NCBI GenBank assembly: GCA_029194675.1
Contig: JARFXP010000007.1
Coordinates: 1 to 64,000, forward strand
DNA length: 64,000 nucleotides
Origin: Nitrospira sp.
GTDB lineage: Bacteria > Nitrospirota > Nitrospiria > Nitrospirales > Nitrospiraceae
Direction of reading: 5' to 3'
A program made the position numbers and the translations under genes. The notes under the pieces were generated by a model. That model was given only the letters and a program-made list of their open reading frames with translations. It was not told the DNA's origin and made no database searches. Of the stretch, positions 27,558 through 36,716 are shown in pieces (positions within the stretch are counted from its first letter, which is position 1; each line of letters begins with the position of its first letter).

Positions 27558-28319
27558 CTAGGTCGGACGGCGCTGACGAACCGCCTCAAACAGAACTATT
27601 GCGGCAGCAGCCGACACATTCAGCGATTGGACCTGGCCCCTCAGAGGAATGCGGACACGGTCATCGCAATGTTGCAGGACGCCAGGCCTGATTCCCGCTC
27701 CTTCCCCTCCCAGAACCAACCCGACCGCTTCTCGTAGGTCGATGTCCGTATATACCTTATTCGCTGACGGCGTCACCCCATAGAGCCAAACTCCGGCCGC
27801 TTTCAACGACTCGATCGATCTGCTCATGTTTGTCACGCGTGCAACGGGAATATGGTCGATCGCTCCGGCCGAGGCCTTGGCCACCACGGACGTAAGTCCG
27901 GCGGCTCGTCGTTCGGGGACAAATACTCCGTGGGCACCTGCCCCCTCCGCCGTGCGCAGCACGGCGCCGAGATTGTGTGGATCTTCGACTCCGTCCAAGA
28001 CTACCAAGAGTGGCGCTTCATGCCTTTCGGCAGCTCGAGCGAGGATCGACTCCTCCGTCTGATAAGCCTTTGCTGAGGTAAAGGCCACCACCCCTTGGTG
28101 CTTGCCGTTGGGAACCAGACGGTCGAAGGAGGTCAGAGGCTGAACATGAATCGGAATATGCTGTGCTCGAGCTAGCTGCACCAAATCGGTGAACTGTTTG
28201 TCGGTTCGAATAACCAGCACACGTTGCAATGGTCGGTTTCCGGCTTTCAGCGCTTCGCGTACGGCATGGAGGCCGTAGAGAATCTCCTGGGAATTAACGC
28301 TTCCACCGGGTTGTGCCAT
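27558..28319 (-). CDS. rlmB: 23S rRNA (guanosine-2'-O)-methyltransferase RlmB (TrmH/SpoU family)
   Basis: A SpoU-type SAM-dependent methyltransferase of 253 residues with N-terminal substrate-binding domain (GLHAVREALKAGNRPLQRVLV), then motif 1 DPHNLGAVLRTAEGAGAHG, motif 2 LVLGGEGAGI and motif 3 SLNVSAAAAIVLFEAVRQ, forming the knotted SPOUT fold. RlmB methylates G2251 in the 23S rRNA P-site loop, but TrmH-family members are hard to separate by sequence alone. The start overlaps the cysS 3' end by 26 bp. Confidence 0.9.
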   Translation of the reverse strand: MAQPGGSVNSQEILYGLHAVREALKAGNRPLQRVLVIRTDKQFTDLVQLARAQHIPIHVQPLTSFDRLVPNGKHQGVVAFTSAKAYQTEESILARAAERHEAPLLVVLDGVEDPHNLGAVLRTAEGAGAHGVFVPERRAAGLTSVVAKASAGAIDHIPVARVTNMSRSIESLKAAGVWLYGVTPSANKVYTDIDLREAVGLVLGGEGAGIRPGVLQHCDDRVRIPLRGQVQSLNVSAAAAIVLFEAVRQRRPT

Positions 28320-29772
28320 CTGGCTTGTCCTCTAGCGTGATACCCAAAGACTTTAGGTCGGCACGAATTTCGTCAGCTCTTTTGAAATCTCTTCTCTTCT
28401 TTGCCTCGATGCGTTCAATCAATTTGCCGTCGATCTCCGCTTCAGTCATTTGTTTTGCTACTATTACCGTCGGTGGAAAAGTTTTAAGCACCAGCTGAGC
28501 AGGCTCTGGTACAATGCGGACGTTGAAATCCCACCGATCTAGATGAAACAAACCCAACACGGCGCCTAGGGAATGAAATACCTGGCGCGCAGTCTGTCTA
28601 CCTTCTGTGGATAGTCCGGCTCCCAGGAGTTTGTTCACATCGCTCCGCAAGGCCTGTAAGGACGCAATCGCCATCGGCGTGTTGAAGTCATCATCCATCG
28701 CTGACTTGAACGCGGCCCTGCAGCGATCGATCGCGTGGTCAAGCCCCTGGTCCACGATCGCATTTCCGCCGGACTCGGCTAAGCGTCCGAAGAGGTCATA
28801 GAACCCATTGAGAGCGCTCTTTGTCTCCTTCAATGCCTGATCAGAAAAATCCAGTGGCCCGTGGTAATGAGTTGAAAGGAGAAAGTATCTGAGGATTTCC
28901 CCCATGATTTCTTGCGGCCACTCCGACTTCTCAAAAATTTCACGGATTGTGAAGAAGTTGCCGAGAGACTTCGACATCTTCTCTTTGTTGATCTGAACGA
29001 ACCCGTTGTGAACCCAATAGCGTGCGAATTCTTTTCCTGTCGCGCCGCATGATTGGGCAATCTCGTTTTCATGATGTGGGAAGATGAGATCCATCCCACC
29101 GCCATGGATGTCGAAGGTTTCACCGAGGTGTCGAATCGACATGGCTGAACACTCGATGTGCCAGCCCGGCCGCCCTGGTCCCCACGGGCTTTCCCATGCC
29201 GGCTCGCCTGGCTTACTGCTCTTCCAAAGGGCAAAGTCCATCGGGTGATGTTTTCGGTCATCCACATCCACACGAGCGCCGGCTTGCAAGTCATCGAGCC
29301 GTCGTTTTGACAGCCTTCCATATTCCGGATATTTCGAGACCTCAAAATACACGTCTCCATCCACTGCGTAGGCCAATCCCTTTTTGATCAGTCGTTCTGT
29401 CAGCTGAATGATGTCGCCTATATGTTCCGTGGCCTTGGGCTCTGCAGTCGCAGCTCGGATCCCGAGCTTACCCATATCCTCATGGTAGGCCTGAATGAAC
29501 TTGGCCGTCACGGCATCACAAGAAACTCCCTGTTCATTCGCCCGCTTGATGATCTTGTCGTCCACATCAGTGAAGTTCTTGACGAAAGCCACAGCATAAC
29601 CGCTATACTCCAAGTACCGCCGGAGCACATCGAATACCAACGCGCTGCGGGCATGACCGATGTGGCAATAGTCATAGACCGTCACACCGCAAACGTACAT
29701 ACGTACTTTCTGCAGTTCAATCGACTCGAACGCCTCTTGTCTCCCAGTCAGGGTATTGAACAGTTTAAGCAT
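28294..29772 (-). CDS. cysS: Cysteinyl-tRNA synthetase
   Basis: The 492-residue class I synthetase has the HIGH motif as CHIGHARS, the KMSKS motif as [10 protein letters not shown], the zinc-binding Cys of YVCGVTVYD and GWHIECSAM, and the C-terminal helical domain with [14 protein letters not shown]. It is cotranscribed with rlmB (overlapping by 26 bp), an arrangement found in several phyla. Nothing looks degraded. Confidence 0.98.
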   Translation of the reverse strand: MLKLFNTLTGRQEAFESIELQKVRMYVCGVTVYDYCHIGHARSALVFDVLRRYLEYSGYAVAFVKNFTDVDDKIIKRANEQGVSCDAVTAKFIQAYHEDMGKLGIRAATAEPKATEHIGDIIQLTERLIKKGLAYAVDGDVYFEVSKYPEYGRLSKRRLDDLQAGARVDVDDRKHHPMDFALWKSSKPGEPAWESPWGPGRPGWHIECSAMSIRHLGETFDIHGGGMDLIFPHHENEIAQSCGATGKEFARYWVHNGFVQINKEKMSKSLGNFFTIREIFEKSEWPQEIMGEILRYFLLSTHYHGPLDFSDQALKETKSALNGFYDLFGRLAESGGNAIVDQGLDHAIDRCRAAFKSAMDDDFNTPMAIASLQALRSDVNKLLGAGLSTEGRQTARQVFHSLGAVLGLFHLDRWDFNVRIVPEPAQLVLKTFPPTVIVAKQMTEAEIDGKLIERIEAKKRRDFKRADEIRADLKSLGITLEDKPDGTTRWKR

Positions 29773-29777
29773 ACGGT

Positions 29778-30416
29778 TTAAGCTTCCGGACTCGTTCGTC
29801 GCCTTGGCCAGTGAGACCAGAGGAAGTACCCAATGGCTGCAGCCAGGACAAGTCCGATGACGATGTCAAATTGATGAAAGTAATCCCGAAGATGTTCCCA
29901 CTGTTCACCCATACGAAGACCGATATAGGCCAACAGATAGCACCAGGGCAGCGCCCCTACAAATGTGAAGACGATAAACCGTGGGAAATTCATCTTCGCA
30001 ATGCCGGCCGGAAGCGATATGAACGTCCGCACCACCGGGAGCATTCTGCCGAAAAAGACGGCTGCCTCTCCATATTTGGCGAACCAGCGATCGGCGATAT
30101 CTAGATCGTGTTGTGAGACCAGGAAATACGGTCCATAGCGCTCTGCAAATGGTCGCCCACCCCAGACGCCCGCATAGTAGGCCACAATCGAACCGAGCAC
30201 ATTGCCGACCGCGCCGGCCAGCGTGACCCCGAGCATCGTAAACTGTCCGGTCATGACCAGATAGCCGGAAAACGGCATGATAATTTCACTGGGGAGCGGA
30301 ATGCAGGCACTTTCGACGGCCATCGTGAAGAGGATGCCCCCATAGCCGAACCTGGAAATGCAGGCAATGACGAATCGGCTCAGCTCGCTGATGATGGTCT
30401 CGATCAGTCCTCCCAT
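29778..30416 (-). CDS. DedA-family membrane protein
   Basis: The 212-residue membrane protein has the DedA/SNARE-associated family core: an N-terminal E.ACIPLPSEIIMPFSGYL segment and FFGRMLPVVRTFISLPAGIAKMNFPRF with the conserved G..R.P..R motif. DedA proteins are needed for membrane homeostasis and proton-driven transport in E. coli, and may flip undecaprenyl phosphate or other lipids. The ATG at 30416 overlaps the surE stop by one base (TGATG), so the two genes are coupled; the open frame continues to 30500 only inside surE. Confidence 0.93.
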   Translation of the reverse strand: MGGLIETIISELSRFVIACISRFGYGGILFTMAVESACIPLPSEIIMPFSGYLVMTGQFTMLGVTLAGAVGNVLGSIVAYYAGVWGGRPFAERYGPYFLVSQHDLDIADRWFAKYGEAAVFFGRMLPVVRTFISLPAGIAKMNFPRFIVFTFVGALPWCYLLAYIGLRMGEQWEHLRDYFHQFDIVIGLVLAAAIGYFLWSHWPRRRTSPEA

Positions 30417-31228
30417 CACGCCCCTACCTGCCCTGTACGGCCGATCGCTGCCCGAGCGATTGAGGACTTCTTGACACCCCTGGCAATGATCGGCGCCCAC
30501 TCGCGGAATTGATCCAGCACGCCATGATGCGTCGTGTCCAGACGGATCGGGGTGATGGAGACAAACCCTTCTTCGATCGCCTCGTGATCAGCGTCTTTAC
30601 TGCGACTCCACGATATCCGCTCACCGGCAATCCAATAATATTTACGCCCGCGCGGATCGAGCTTTTCGATGATCGGATTATGAAACCGCCTTCGGCTGAG
30701 ACAGGTGACCCGCACGCCGCTGATTCCGCGTTGCGGGCGATTTGGGATATTCACGTTCACGAGCGTCTCCTCCGGCAGACCGTGGGCAAGGACAAGCCGA
30801 ACCACACGTACCGCATAGGTTGCACCGACGTCAAAGCGAAATGTCTGCACTCCTTCTTGGGATACCGCTACGGACGGTATTCCAAGGATGGTCCCTTCCA
30901 TCGCCGCCGACACGGTGCCCGAGTACATCACATCATCGCCGAGGTTGACCCCTTTGTTAATGCCGGACACGACGATCGCAGGCGGTTTTGGCATGACTTT
31001 GAGCAGCGCAAGATTCACACAATCCACAGGGGTTCCATTCACGGCATACGTGCGTGGACTCAGTTCATGGAGGCGCAATGGCTTGTGCAATGTCACGGCG
31101 TGAGCGACTGCCGTGCGTTCCCGATCCGGGGCGACAATCCAGACTTCACCGATCGCAGCGAGCGCCTTCGCCAATGCGGTGATCCCCGGCGAATAGATAC
31201 CGTCGTCGTTGGTCACGAGGATGCGCAT
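30416..31228 (-). CDS. surE: 5'/3'-nucleotidase SurE
   Basis: SurE metallophosphatase of 270 residues begins at the nucleotide site MRILVTNDDGIYSPGI (Asp-Asp metal ligands) and carries NLGDDVMYSGTVSAAMEG, typical of the family. It dephosphorylates nucleoside monophosphates and exopolyphosphate as a stationary-phase survival enzyme. It is followed by dedA with a one-base overlap. About 95 bp separate its start from the tRNA on the same strand. Confidence 0.96.
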   Translation of the reverse strand: MRILVTNDDGIYSPGITALAKALAAIGEVWIVAPDRERTAVAHAVTLHKPLRLHELSPRTYAVNGTPVDCVNLALLKVMPKPPAIVVSGINKGVNLGDDVMYSGTVSAAMEGTILGIPSVAVSQEGVQTFRFDVGATYAVRVVRLVLAHGLPEETLVNVNIPNRPQRGISGVRVTCLSRRRFHNPIIEKLDPRGRKYYWIAGERISWSRSKDADHEAIEEGFVSITPIRLDTTHHGVLDQFREWAPIIARGVKKSSIARAAIGRTGQVGA

Positions 31229-31327
31229 GATCAGCCTTCAACACAAAGAGCTGCGCGCTGGATCAAGACCGAGTCGGTGGATACAGCCGCTCAGTTCTGA
31301 GCCCCCATCACTCAGCACTTTGGAGAT

Positions 31328-31404
31328 TGGTCGGGGCGGCGGGATTTGAACCCACGACCACTCGCACCCCAAGCGAGTGCGCTACCGGGCTGCGCTACGC
31401 CCCG
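31328..31404 (-). tRNA. tRNA-Pro (GGG)
   Basis: The minus strand folds into a full cloverleaf: acceptor CGGGGCG/CGCCCCG, D arm GCGC...GCGC, anticodon stem CTCGC/GCGAG with loop TTGGGGT (anticodon GGG), T arm GTGGG TTCAAAT CCCGC. Discriminator A and an encoded CCA follow. It decodes CCC and CCU proline codons. Confidence 0.95.
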
Positions 31405-31478
31405 ACACGGTCTTAACTCCGTAGGTACCCATCCTGGCAGATGAGTAGGCGACTGTCTTCGGTGAAACTGCCCTTCTC

Positions 31479-31829
31479 TCACAACGAATGAGCGTCGATA
31501 ATCTTGAGAATCACTTGGAGATCCCCCCTCAACTTTTTGGCGACCTCCTTCGGGCGCAGCCGACGTGAAGCAGCCTGCCCACGACGTACCCAGTATCGCT
31601 TGACGCCCTCAAGGGTATGCCCCTCCTCATAGAGCATACGCTTGATTTCCAGAACGGTTTCGACATCCCGTTGAATATAGAGGCGTTGGTTCCCTCGACT
31701 CTTTTTGGGCTTCAAAAAAGTGAATTGAGTTTCCCAGAAACGAAGCACATACGCGGGAAGCTTCGTCAATCGACTCACTTCGCCGATTTTATAGAAAACC
31801 TTGCTCCCCAGCCTGGGTTCAGTTCCCAT
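31479..31829 (-). CDS. MerR-family transcriptional regulator
   Basis: The 116-residue protein begins, after a short tail, with a winged MerR helix-turn-helix: FYKIGEVSRLTKLPAYVLRFWETQF.. and QRLYIQRDVETVLEIKRMLYEEGHTLEGVKRYW. No metal-binding Cys is present at the end, so it is not a metal sensor of the usual MerR kind; the short C-terminus has only a basic helix. GAGG 6 bp upstream favours the ATG at 31829. The next gene upstream encodes an IHF-type protein, as often found near MerR genes in this type of locus. Confidence 0.88.
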   Translation of the reverse strand: MGTEPRLGSKVFYKIGEVSRLTKLPAYVLRFWETQFTFLKPKKSRGNQRLYIQRDVETVLEIKRMLYEEGHTLEGVKRYWVRRGQAASRRLRPKEVAKKLRGDLQVILKIIDAHSL

Positions 31830-32026
31830 GACCGGCCTCACGGTACGCCTTGTCGTTTGTCGACGGAGCCGAGCTGGTTGTTGACCTGTCTGCTTTGTTT
31901 ACGCAGGATGATCAAAAAGACCACCCGCAAGGCCGCAGCGAGCGACAAGCCGAGCCGTACAATGCGTCGTACGGTGAGGCTTTGAGCGATGCGAGAACGA
32001 AGCGGGCGGTTTTTTTCAGCATCCTG

Positions 32027-32302
32027 CTATGAATTGACGTATTTCTTGAATACCTGGCTCGGCCGAAACGTCACCACTCGACGGGGGGTAATGCCGATTT
32101 CTTCTCCAGTTCGAGGATTTCGTCCTTTACGGGCTCCCTTGCTGCGGACAACAAAATTTCCAAACCCCGCGATTTTGACCGATTCGCCCTTCTGCAAGAC
32201 GGACTTCAGCAAATTCAGCACAAACTCAACGATATCAGCTGCTTCATTTTTTGAGATGCCGACTTGCTTGAAAATTTCGTCACCGATATCCGCCTTTCTC
32301 AT
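32027..32302 (-). CDS. ihfA: Integration host factor/HU-family DNA-bending protein
   Basis: The 91-residue protein has the IHF/HU fold: an N-terminal helix pair (MRKADIGDEIFKQVGISKNEAADIVEFVLNLL), the SVKIAGFGNFVVRSKGARKGRNPRTGEEI beta arm and VVTFRPSQVFKKYVN. The arm resembles IHF alpha more than HU, but the subtype is not certain. The open frame runs 36 codons further back to 32410, but the ATG at 32302 fits the family length. Confidence 0.9.
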   Translation of the reverse strand: MRKADIGDEIFKQVGISKNEAADIVEFVLNLLKSVLQKGESVKIAGFGNFVVRSKGARKGRNPRTGEEIGITPRRVVTFRPSQVFKKYVNS

Positions 32303-32443
32303 GCCACCCCCATACGTGACCACTGCAACCCGCCGCGTTTCTGTCCGACCGGCTCCTCTCGCGATTCGATGAGTTTTGCTTAAGTTACGTGAGGTTATGA
32401 GACCTGTCAAGAATTAATTTGGTGAATGTTTATGAAAAATACT

Positions 32444-34093
32444 CTAGCCCTTGGCGAGAAGCTTGTACTCGATACTGTCTACGAGTGCCTGCCAGGTCGC
32501 TTCGATGATGTTTTCTGAAACCCCCACCGTCCCCCACTTATCTTTGTGGTCTCCGGATTCGATCAGGACACGTACTTTTGATTCGGTCCCCCGATTGGCC
32601 GCCAGCACACGCACCTTATAGTCAAGCAGCTTTACTTCTCGAAGCTGAGGGTAGAATTTTTCCAATGACTTACGCAGCGCATGGTCAAGCGCATTGACCG
32701 GTCCGGTCCCGACAGCCGCCGTATGTTCGATAGCCTCTCCCACCTTGACCATTACCGTCGCCTCAGAAAGAGGAGCTCCGTTCTCCTGCTTTTTTTCAAC
32801 GATGACTCGGAATCCGAGCAATTGAAACGAAGGTTTGTGGCTCCCCATCGCCTTCCGCATCAACAGTTCGAACGATCCTTCTGCGCCTTCGAATTGATAG
32901 CCCTGGTTCTCACGGTCTTTCAGCGTATGTATCAGCTCGTCGACCTTGGAATGGTTCTTTGGAAGCTTGATGCCGTAGGCGTCAATCTTATCGAGCAGGC
33001 TGCTCCGTCCACCATAGTCCGAGATCAGCATCCGCTGTCGATTACCGACTTTGGTCGGATCGACATGCTCATAGGTCGCAGAATTCTTCAGCACCGCATG
33101 AATATGGACTCCGCCTTTGTGCGCAAACGCGGCATCGCCGACATAGGGTTGATGCTTGTTCGGCATCAGGTTTGCCACTTCGGTGACGAAGCCTGAAACA
33201 GCTTTCAGATGGCTCAAGCGATCGGCCAAAACAGGCCGCTTCATCTTCAACTCCAAATTGGGAATGATCGAACAAAGGTTCGCGTTCCCACATCGCTCAC
33301 CAATCCCGTTGATCGTACCCTGCACCTGAACGATGCCGGTCTCGATCGCCACCAGGGAATTGGCCACCGCCATTTCGCAGTCGTTATGAGCGTGAATTCC
33401 GAGCGGAACCGGGCATTCGCGTTGAACCACTCGGCAAATCTCTCCGATCTCCCACGGCATCGTTCCACCGTTGGTGTCACACAGGATCACTCGCTCAGCT
33501 CCGGCCTCTACCGCTTTTCTGATGGTGGCGAGCGCATACTCGGGATTAGTCTTGTATCCGTCGAAGAAATGTTCCGCATCGTAGAACACCCGGCGTCCCT
33601 TCCCGTGGAGGTATGCGATGGAATCCGCGATCAACTCCAGATTCTTAGCCAGCGAGATCCCGAGGGCATCCGTTACATGGAAGGACCAGGTTTTTCCGAA
33701 CAGAGTGATCGTCTTTGTTTCGGCACGGAGCAATGCCTGAAGATTGGGGTCCTTGCGGACAGCATTGCCGGCTTTTCTCGTAGAACCGAACGCGATGACC
33801 TCGGCATGTTGCAGCGGGATCGTCTTAATCATCCGGAAGAACTCAATGTCTTTCGGATTCGCTCCGGGCCAGCCGCCTTCAATAAAATGAACCCCAAGGC
33901 CATCCAACTTTTGCGCAATGAGCACTTTGTCTTCGGCTGAAAAACTGACATCCTCTGCCTGGGCGCCATCACGCAGCGTCGTATCGTAGATTTCCAACGA
34001 CGCTGTCTGATCCGCAGACAGCTTTCCTTCAAGAACCGGCGGTTGCTCACTCGAAGCGCGGGAAGAGCCGGATGGTGAGGTGTTGCGAGCCAT
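32444..34093 (-). CDS. cimA: (R)-citramalate synthase CimA
   Basis: The 549-residue HMGL-like enzyme opens with the catalytic segment EIYDTTLRDGAQAEDVSFS and has the metal-binding HAHNDCEMAVAN motif and GGVHIHAVLK. The C-terminal LeuA allosteric-dimer domain is present (PVNALDHALRKSL..., LLDYKVRVL). Sequence layout (one long protein ending with a LeuA-type domain and the DGAQ rather than the DGEQ of LeuA) fits citramalate synthase, which makes isoleucine precursors from pyruvate and acetyl-CoA. Distinction from homocitrate or 2-isopropylmalate synthase is by overall resemblance, so the specificity remains probable rather than proven. Confidence 0.88.
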   Translation of the reverse strand: MARNTSPSGSSRASSEQPPVLEGKLSADQTASLEIYDTTLRDGAQAEDVSFSAEDKVLIAQKLDGLGVHFIEGGWPGANPKDIEFFRMIKTIPLQHAEVIAFGSTRKAGNAVRKDPNLQALLRAETKTITLFGKTWSFHVTDALGISLAKNLELIADSIAYLHGKGRRVFYDAEHFFDGYKTNPEYALATIRKAVEAGAERVILCDTNGGTMPWEIGEICRVVQRECPVPLGIHAHNDCEMAVANSLVAIETGIVQVQGTINGIGERCGNANLCSIIPNLELKMKRPVLADRLSHLKAVSGFVTEVANLMPNKHQPYVGDAAFAHKGGVHIHAVLKNSATYEHVDPTKVGNRQRMLISDYGGRSSLLDKIDAYGIKLPKNHSKVDELIHTLKDRENQGYQFEGAEGSFELLMRKAMGSHKPSFQLLGFRVIVEKKQENGAPLSEATVMVKVGEAIEHTAAVGTGPVNALDHALRKSLEKFYPQLREVKLLDYKVRVLAANRGTESKVRVLIESGDHKDKWGTVGVSENIIEATWQALVDSIEYKLLAKG

Positions 34094-34319
34094 GGGAAGA
34101 AAGGGTATCAGGAGCGGGACTCTCCTGTCGAGACGTCAAGGTCCGGGCAATTCGCGGCAGCCTGAGTCGCTAGCGATCAGCCGGATTTCGCGACATACCT
34201 CCTCCTTCAAATCCCAAGGCATACGTGGTGCCGTGTCAGAGTGTAACCCCCAAAGTCTCTCGGGTAAAACCCTTGTCCCCTTATCCTCTCCGCTCCAGCC
34301 GATGGGATTTAAGAGAGCC

Positions 34320-34618
34320 AAACTTCCGATCCACCTATCTGTGCATCGGACTGAAGAGGATTCCCTGTTTGATCGGCAGATAGAGCTCCATGTCGGTCTT
34401 GGTGGCGATTTCACTGCTCGAAAGCTTATGGGAGGAACGATCAACTCCTTGATATCAAGCCCCAGCCCATCACCGGAGGTTCCGTGGCAACCGACACAGT
34501 GCTGTTGGTAAATTCTCTCTCCGTTCTTTTGATTTCCCGGGGAGTGTTGCGCCAGCGCGACGGATCCGGTCAAAGCGACTGCGACAAGACTCATCACAAT
34601 ACGTGAGTACCTACCCAT
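34320..34618 (-). pseudogene. Broken monoheme c-type cytochrome gene
   Basis: The first part reads as a signal peptide (SLVAVALTGSVALA) and an intact heme motif CVGCHGTSGDG. After LIVPP the frame loses cytochrome sequence, but one base out of phase it continues as SSSEIATKTDMELYLPIK and then QGILFSPMHR, the usual second half of this cytochrome family. There the expected MHxW position reads R followed by TAG, that is, a stop in place of Trp. So at least one frameshift and one nonsense change are needed. An open frame running on to 34136 is not the original protein. Sequencing errors cannot be ruled out. Confidence 0.7.
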
Positions 34619-34699
34619 CCCTCCGGTTAGATTGTTTCCAGGGCACCGTATCAACCGGCAATGCATGCGCAATCGAGAACGGACATCGGCGCGCGATTG

Positions 34700-35302
34700 T
34701 CAGTGTTGATGTTGCTCCCCTCCGCCGGATCCTCCACTCCCATGATCGCTACCACCCTGCCCCTGCCCGCTACCTCCCATGCCCCCACGACCCATGCCAC
34801 CCATCCCACCGCGACCCATTCCGCCTCCGTGCCGCGTTTCGCTCTTCATTTGTTCGTGATGGGCACTGTCCTTCTCTCGTTGGTCAGGAGTCAATAGTGC
34901 CATGGCGCTGCGCTTACTTTTGATCGCCTCGAATAGACAGGCCCCTTCCGCTTGTTTTAGTTGCTCGACTTTCGCCTGAATCGCATTGAGGTCTGCCGGT
35001 TCATCTTCCGCCAGCGCATGGAGTTCAAGTCTTGCCACCTTGACATCGGCTTCCAACCGAGCTTCGGTTCGTCTGAAATCCAGTTGCAAGGCCTTGAGCT
35101 TGCCGATTTGTTCCGGCGTCAACCCAAACTCTTTGGCATGCTTCAGCAGATGTTTCAGATAGTGCCCGCCATGGTCATCTTGGTCTTCCTGATCATGACC
35201 ACCGTGTGTCATCATCCCCCGGCCTTCGTCCGCAAGGCCCAGGAGTGCGGCCATCGCGATAATCACCGCCGCTCCCCTTAACCCAACAATCCACTTCGTC
35301 AT
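34700..35302 (-). CDS. Spy/CpxP-like periplasmic LTxxQ protein with Gly/Met/His-rich tail
   Basis: The 200-residue exported protein has a signal peptide, then two LTxxQ motifs (LTPEQIGKLKALQ and LTPDQREKD) and a helical middle with LQLDFRRTEARLEADVKVARLELHAL, as in Spy/CpxP/heavy-metal sensor-like periplasmic chaperones. The tail repeats GMGRGGMGGMGRGGMGG and ends HQH, a possible copper- or metal-binding tail. GGGAGG with ATG at 35302 is the preferred start, rather than the open frame to 35389. It lies downstream of a Tll0287-like haem protein on the same strand. Confidence 0.78.
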   Translation of the reverse strand: MTKWIVGLRGAAVIIAMAALLGLADEGRGMMTHGGHDQEDQDDHGGHYLKHLLKHAKEFGLTPEQIGKLKALQLDFRRTEARLEADVKVARLELHALAEDEPADLNAIQAKVEQLKQAEGACLFEAIKSKRSAMALLTPDQREKDSAHHEQMKSETRHGGGMGRGGMGGMGRGGMGGSGQGQGGSDHGSGGSGGGEQHQH

Positions 35303-35385
35303 GACCATTACCTCCCACCTTAGACAATCGGAAATCCTGGATCCCGCGTGCTGAGGGCCTGTTCCTACGACCCAACAGCCTCCGA

Positions 35386-35970
35386 TCACTCGGATGCCGG
35401 GAGTGAAATCAGGACGCCGCCCAGCACGTCGTTGAGCTTATAGTCATGCTTCGCGCTACGAGGGTCGGCGTTGTGACAGGTCACACAGCTTGGCGAAACG
35501 GCTTGGTCTGCGTAGACGGCTTGGAAATATCGACCGCCTCCCTCCCTGACAAAGCCCTTGTATGGCTGATCGGGATGCGTCATAACCGCCTCGAGCGCTT
35601 TCTGTTCAAACTCGGTTCGCGGGCCGCTCTGCTTGTTGATCGGGTTGAGGCTGATCAACCGATAACGCACTTTGCTTCCCGTCAGCTCGGCCAAGCTCGA
35701 TGACTCCTGAACGAATTGAGCCGGGAGAGGGAGTGCGCTTTCCAAACGCCATTTTTCCGACGATTTGATCGCACCTCTCTTCTGCATTCGCTCCACGACG
35801 TGGACTGTATAAAATGTCCTGTCGGCTGCCAGGACTGAATAAATATAGTCCGCCACCGTCTCCAATGGAACGCTGCCGGTCGATTCCTTGCCGGCGTTAC
35901 CCATTCCCCAACTCCCGAGTACGCAGAGCGTAACGCTCAATCCTGCGATAAGACACTTCCTTGTTGACAT
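35386..35970 (-). CDS. Tll0287-like (DUF3365) c-type haem protein
   Basis: A signal peptide (hydrophobic LSVTLCVLGSWGMGNAG) is followed by a DUF3365/Tll0287-like sensor fold and one haem site CVTCHN near the C-terminus (SPSCVTCHNADPRSAKHDYK), then VLGGVLISLP. Such domains bind haem c in the periplasm and often act as redox or gas sensors. Shine-Dalgarno GGGAGGG lies before the ATG at 35970. It is in a series of haem and stress genes on this strand; its own downstream partner is the Spy-like gene. Confidence 0.85.
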   Translation of the reverse strand: MSTRKCLIAGLSVTLCVLGSWGMGNAGKESTGSVPLETVADYIYSVLAADRTFYTVHVVERMQKRGAIKSSEKWRLESALPLPAQFVQESSSLAELTGSKVRYRLISLNPINKQSGPRTEFEQKALEAVMTHPDQPYKGFVREGGGRYFQAVYADQAVSPSCVTCHNADPRSAKHDYKLNDVLGGVLISLPASE

Positions 35971-36235
35971 GACACCCTCCCTTCGACCGAACTTCGTCCA
36001 GCTGGGAGACCGGCACAACAACATGATAAAAATGGCGAATCCTTCCCTCCCTCCCTTGTGGGACGGTGGAAATTGATTTCTTGACGATCATCCGCTGGCC
36101 TTGCAGTTCTTTCATCTCAAACGCCATAAGCTCCCACCCCGCATGACCGTACTCGTCAAGCGCGGCCTGGGTGCCTCGCCTGTCCGGCGGGACCTCGATC
36201 AGACGGTACTCAAACCGTGGTTGAGCCAGGGAGGG
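35897..36235 (-). pseudogene. Broken DUF4177-like small protein gene
   Basis: On the minus strand, from 36235 down, an open frame reads RFEYRLIEVPPDRRGTQAA, LDEYGHAGWELMAFEMK and GQRMIVKK, the layout of DUF4177-type proteins (FEYxxxEV..GWELVAF). A TAA precedes it at 36236-36238, and no ATG, GTG or TTG stands before the conserved start, so the gene has lost its beginning. The first ATG, at 36127, lies within the conserved part. The C-terminal third overlaps the start of the neighbouring haem protein and does not look conserved. Confidence 0.5.
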
Positions 36236-36272
36236 TTACGACACCACCAGATCTACGCGGGATCCTCTGTCC

Positions 36273-36716
36273 CTACACACCCCCATCTTCGATAGACACT
36301 CCAAGTCCGATCCAGGCCCTTAAGAGATCGTGACGGGTGATTGAGTACGCCACCTTCCCATTCTTCTTCACCGGCAAGCTTAAGAGTCGTTTGTCCTCCA
36401 TGATTTTCACAGCTTCATCGACACTCGTCTCCTCGGTCACGGCGATGTGCTCCTTCACCATCACATCTTCGGCTGTTAAACGGTTGAGATCCTTTTTGGC
36501 TTCCAACGCCCGAAGAATGTCGAACTCGCTGATGAAGCCGATGAAGCTACCTCGTTCGTCGACGATCGGTGCGCCGGGGGTATGAGTGGCCAGGAGTTCA
36601 ACGGCAACTCCCATCGCATTCTGATCACGACGAAAAACAAGCTCGTTCGTTGCACGTATCTGCCCGACGGTCTTGAACCCTCCCATAGGAACCCCTGGCC
36701 CGGTTAGCGTACTCAT
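36273..36716 (-). CDS. Tandem CBS-domain protein
   Basis: A 147-residue protein with two CBS modules: MGVAVELLATHTPGAPIVDERGSFIGFISEFDILRALE and VDEAVKIMEDKRLLSLPVKKNGKVAYSITRHDLLRAW. CBS pairs bind adenine nucleotides and act as energy sensors attached to other proteins; here they stand alone. No promoter is clear in the 376 bp upstream. Confidence 0.9.
   Translation of the reverse strand: MSTLTGPGVPMGGFKTVGQIRATNELVFRRDQNAMGVAVELLATHTPGAPIVDERGSFIGFISEFDILRALEAKKDLNRLTAEDVMVKEHIAVTEETSVDEAVKIMEDKRLLSLPVKKNGKVAYSITRHDLLRAWIGLGVSIEDGGV

Noticed and set aside
31950..32030. Possible rho-independent terminator between the IHF and MerR genes
   Set aside because: The short inverted repeat CCGTAC/GTACGG there is not followed by a T-run on either strand.
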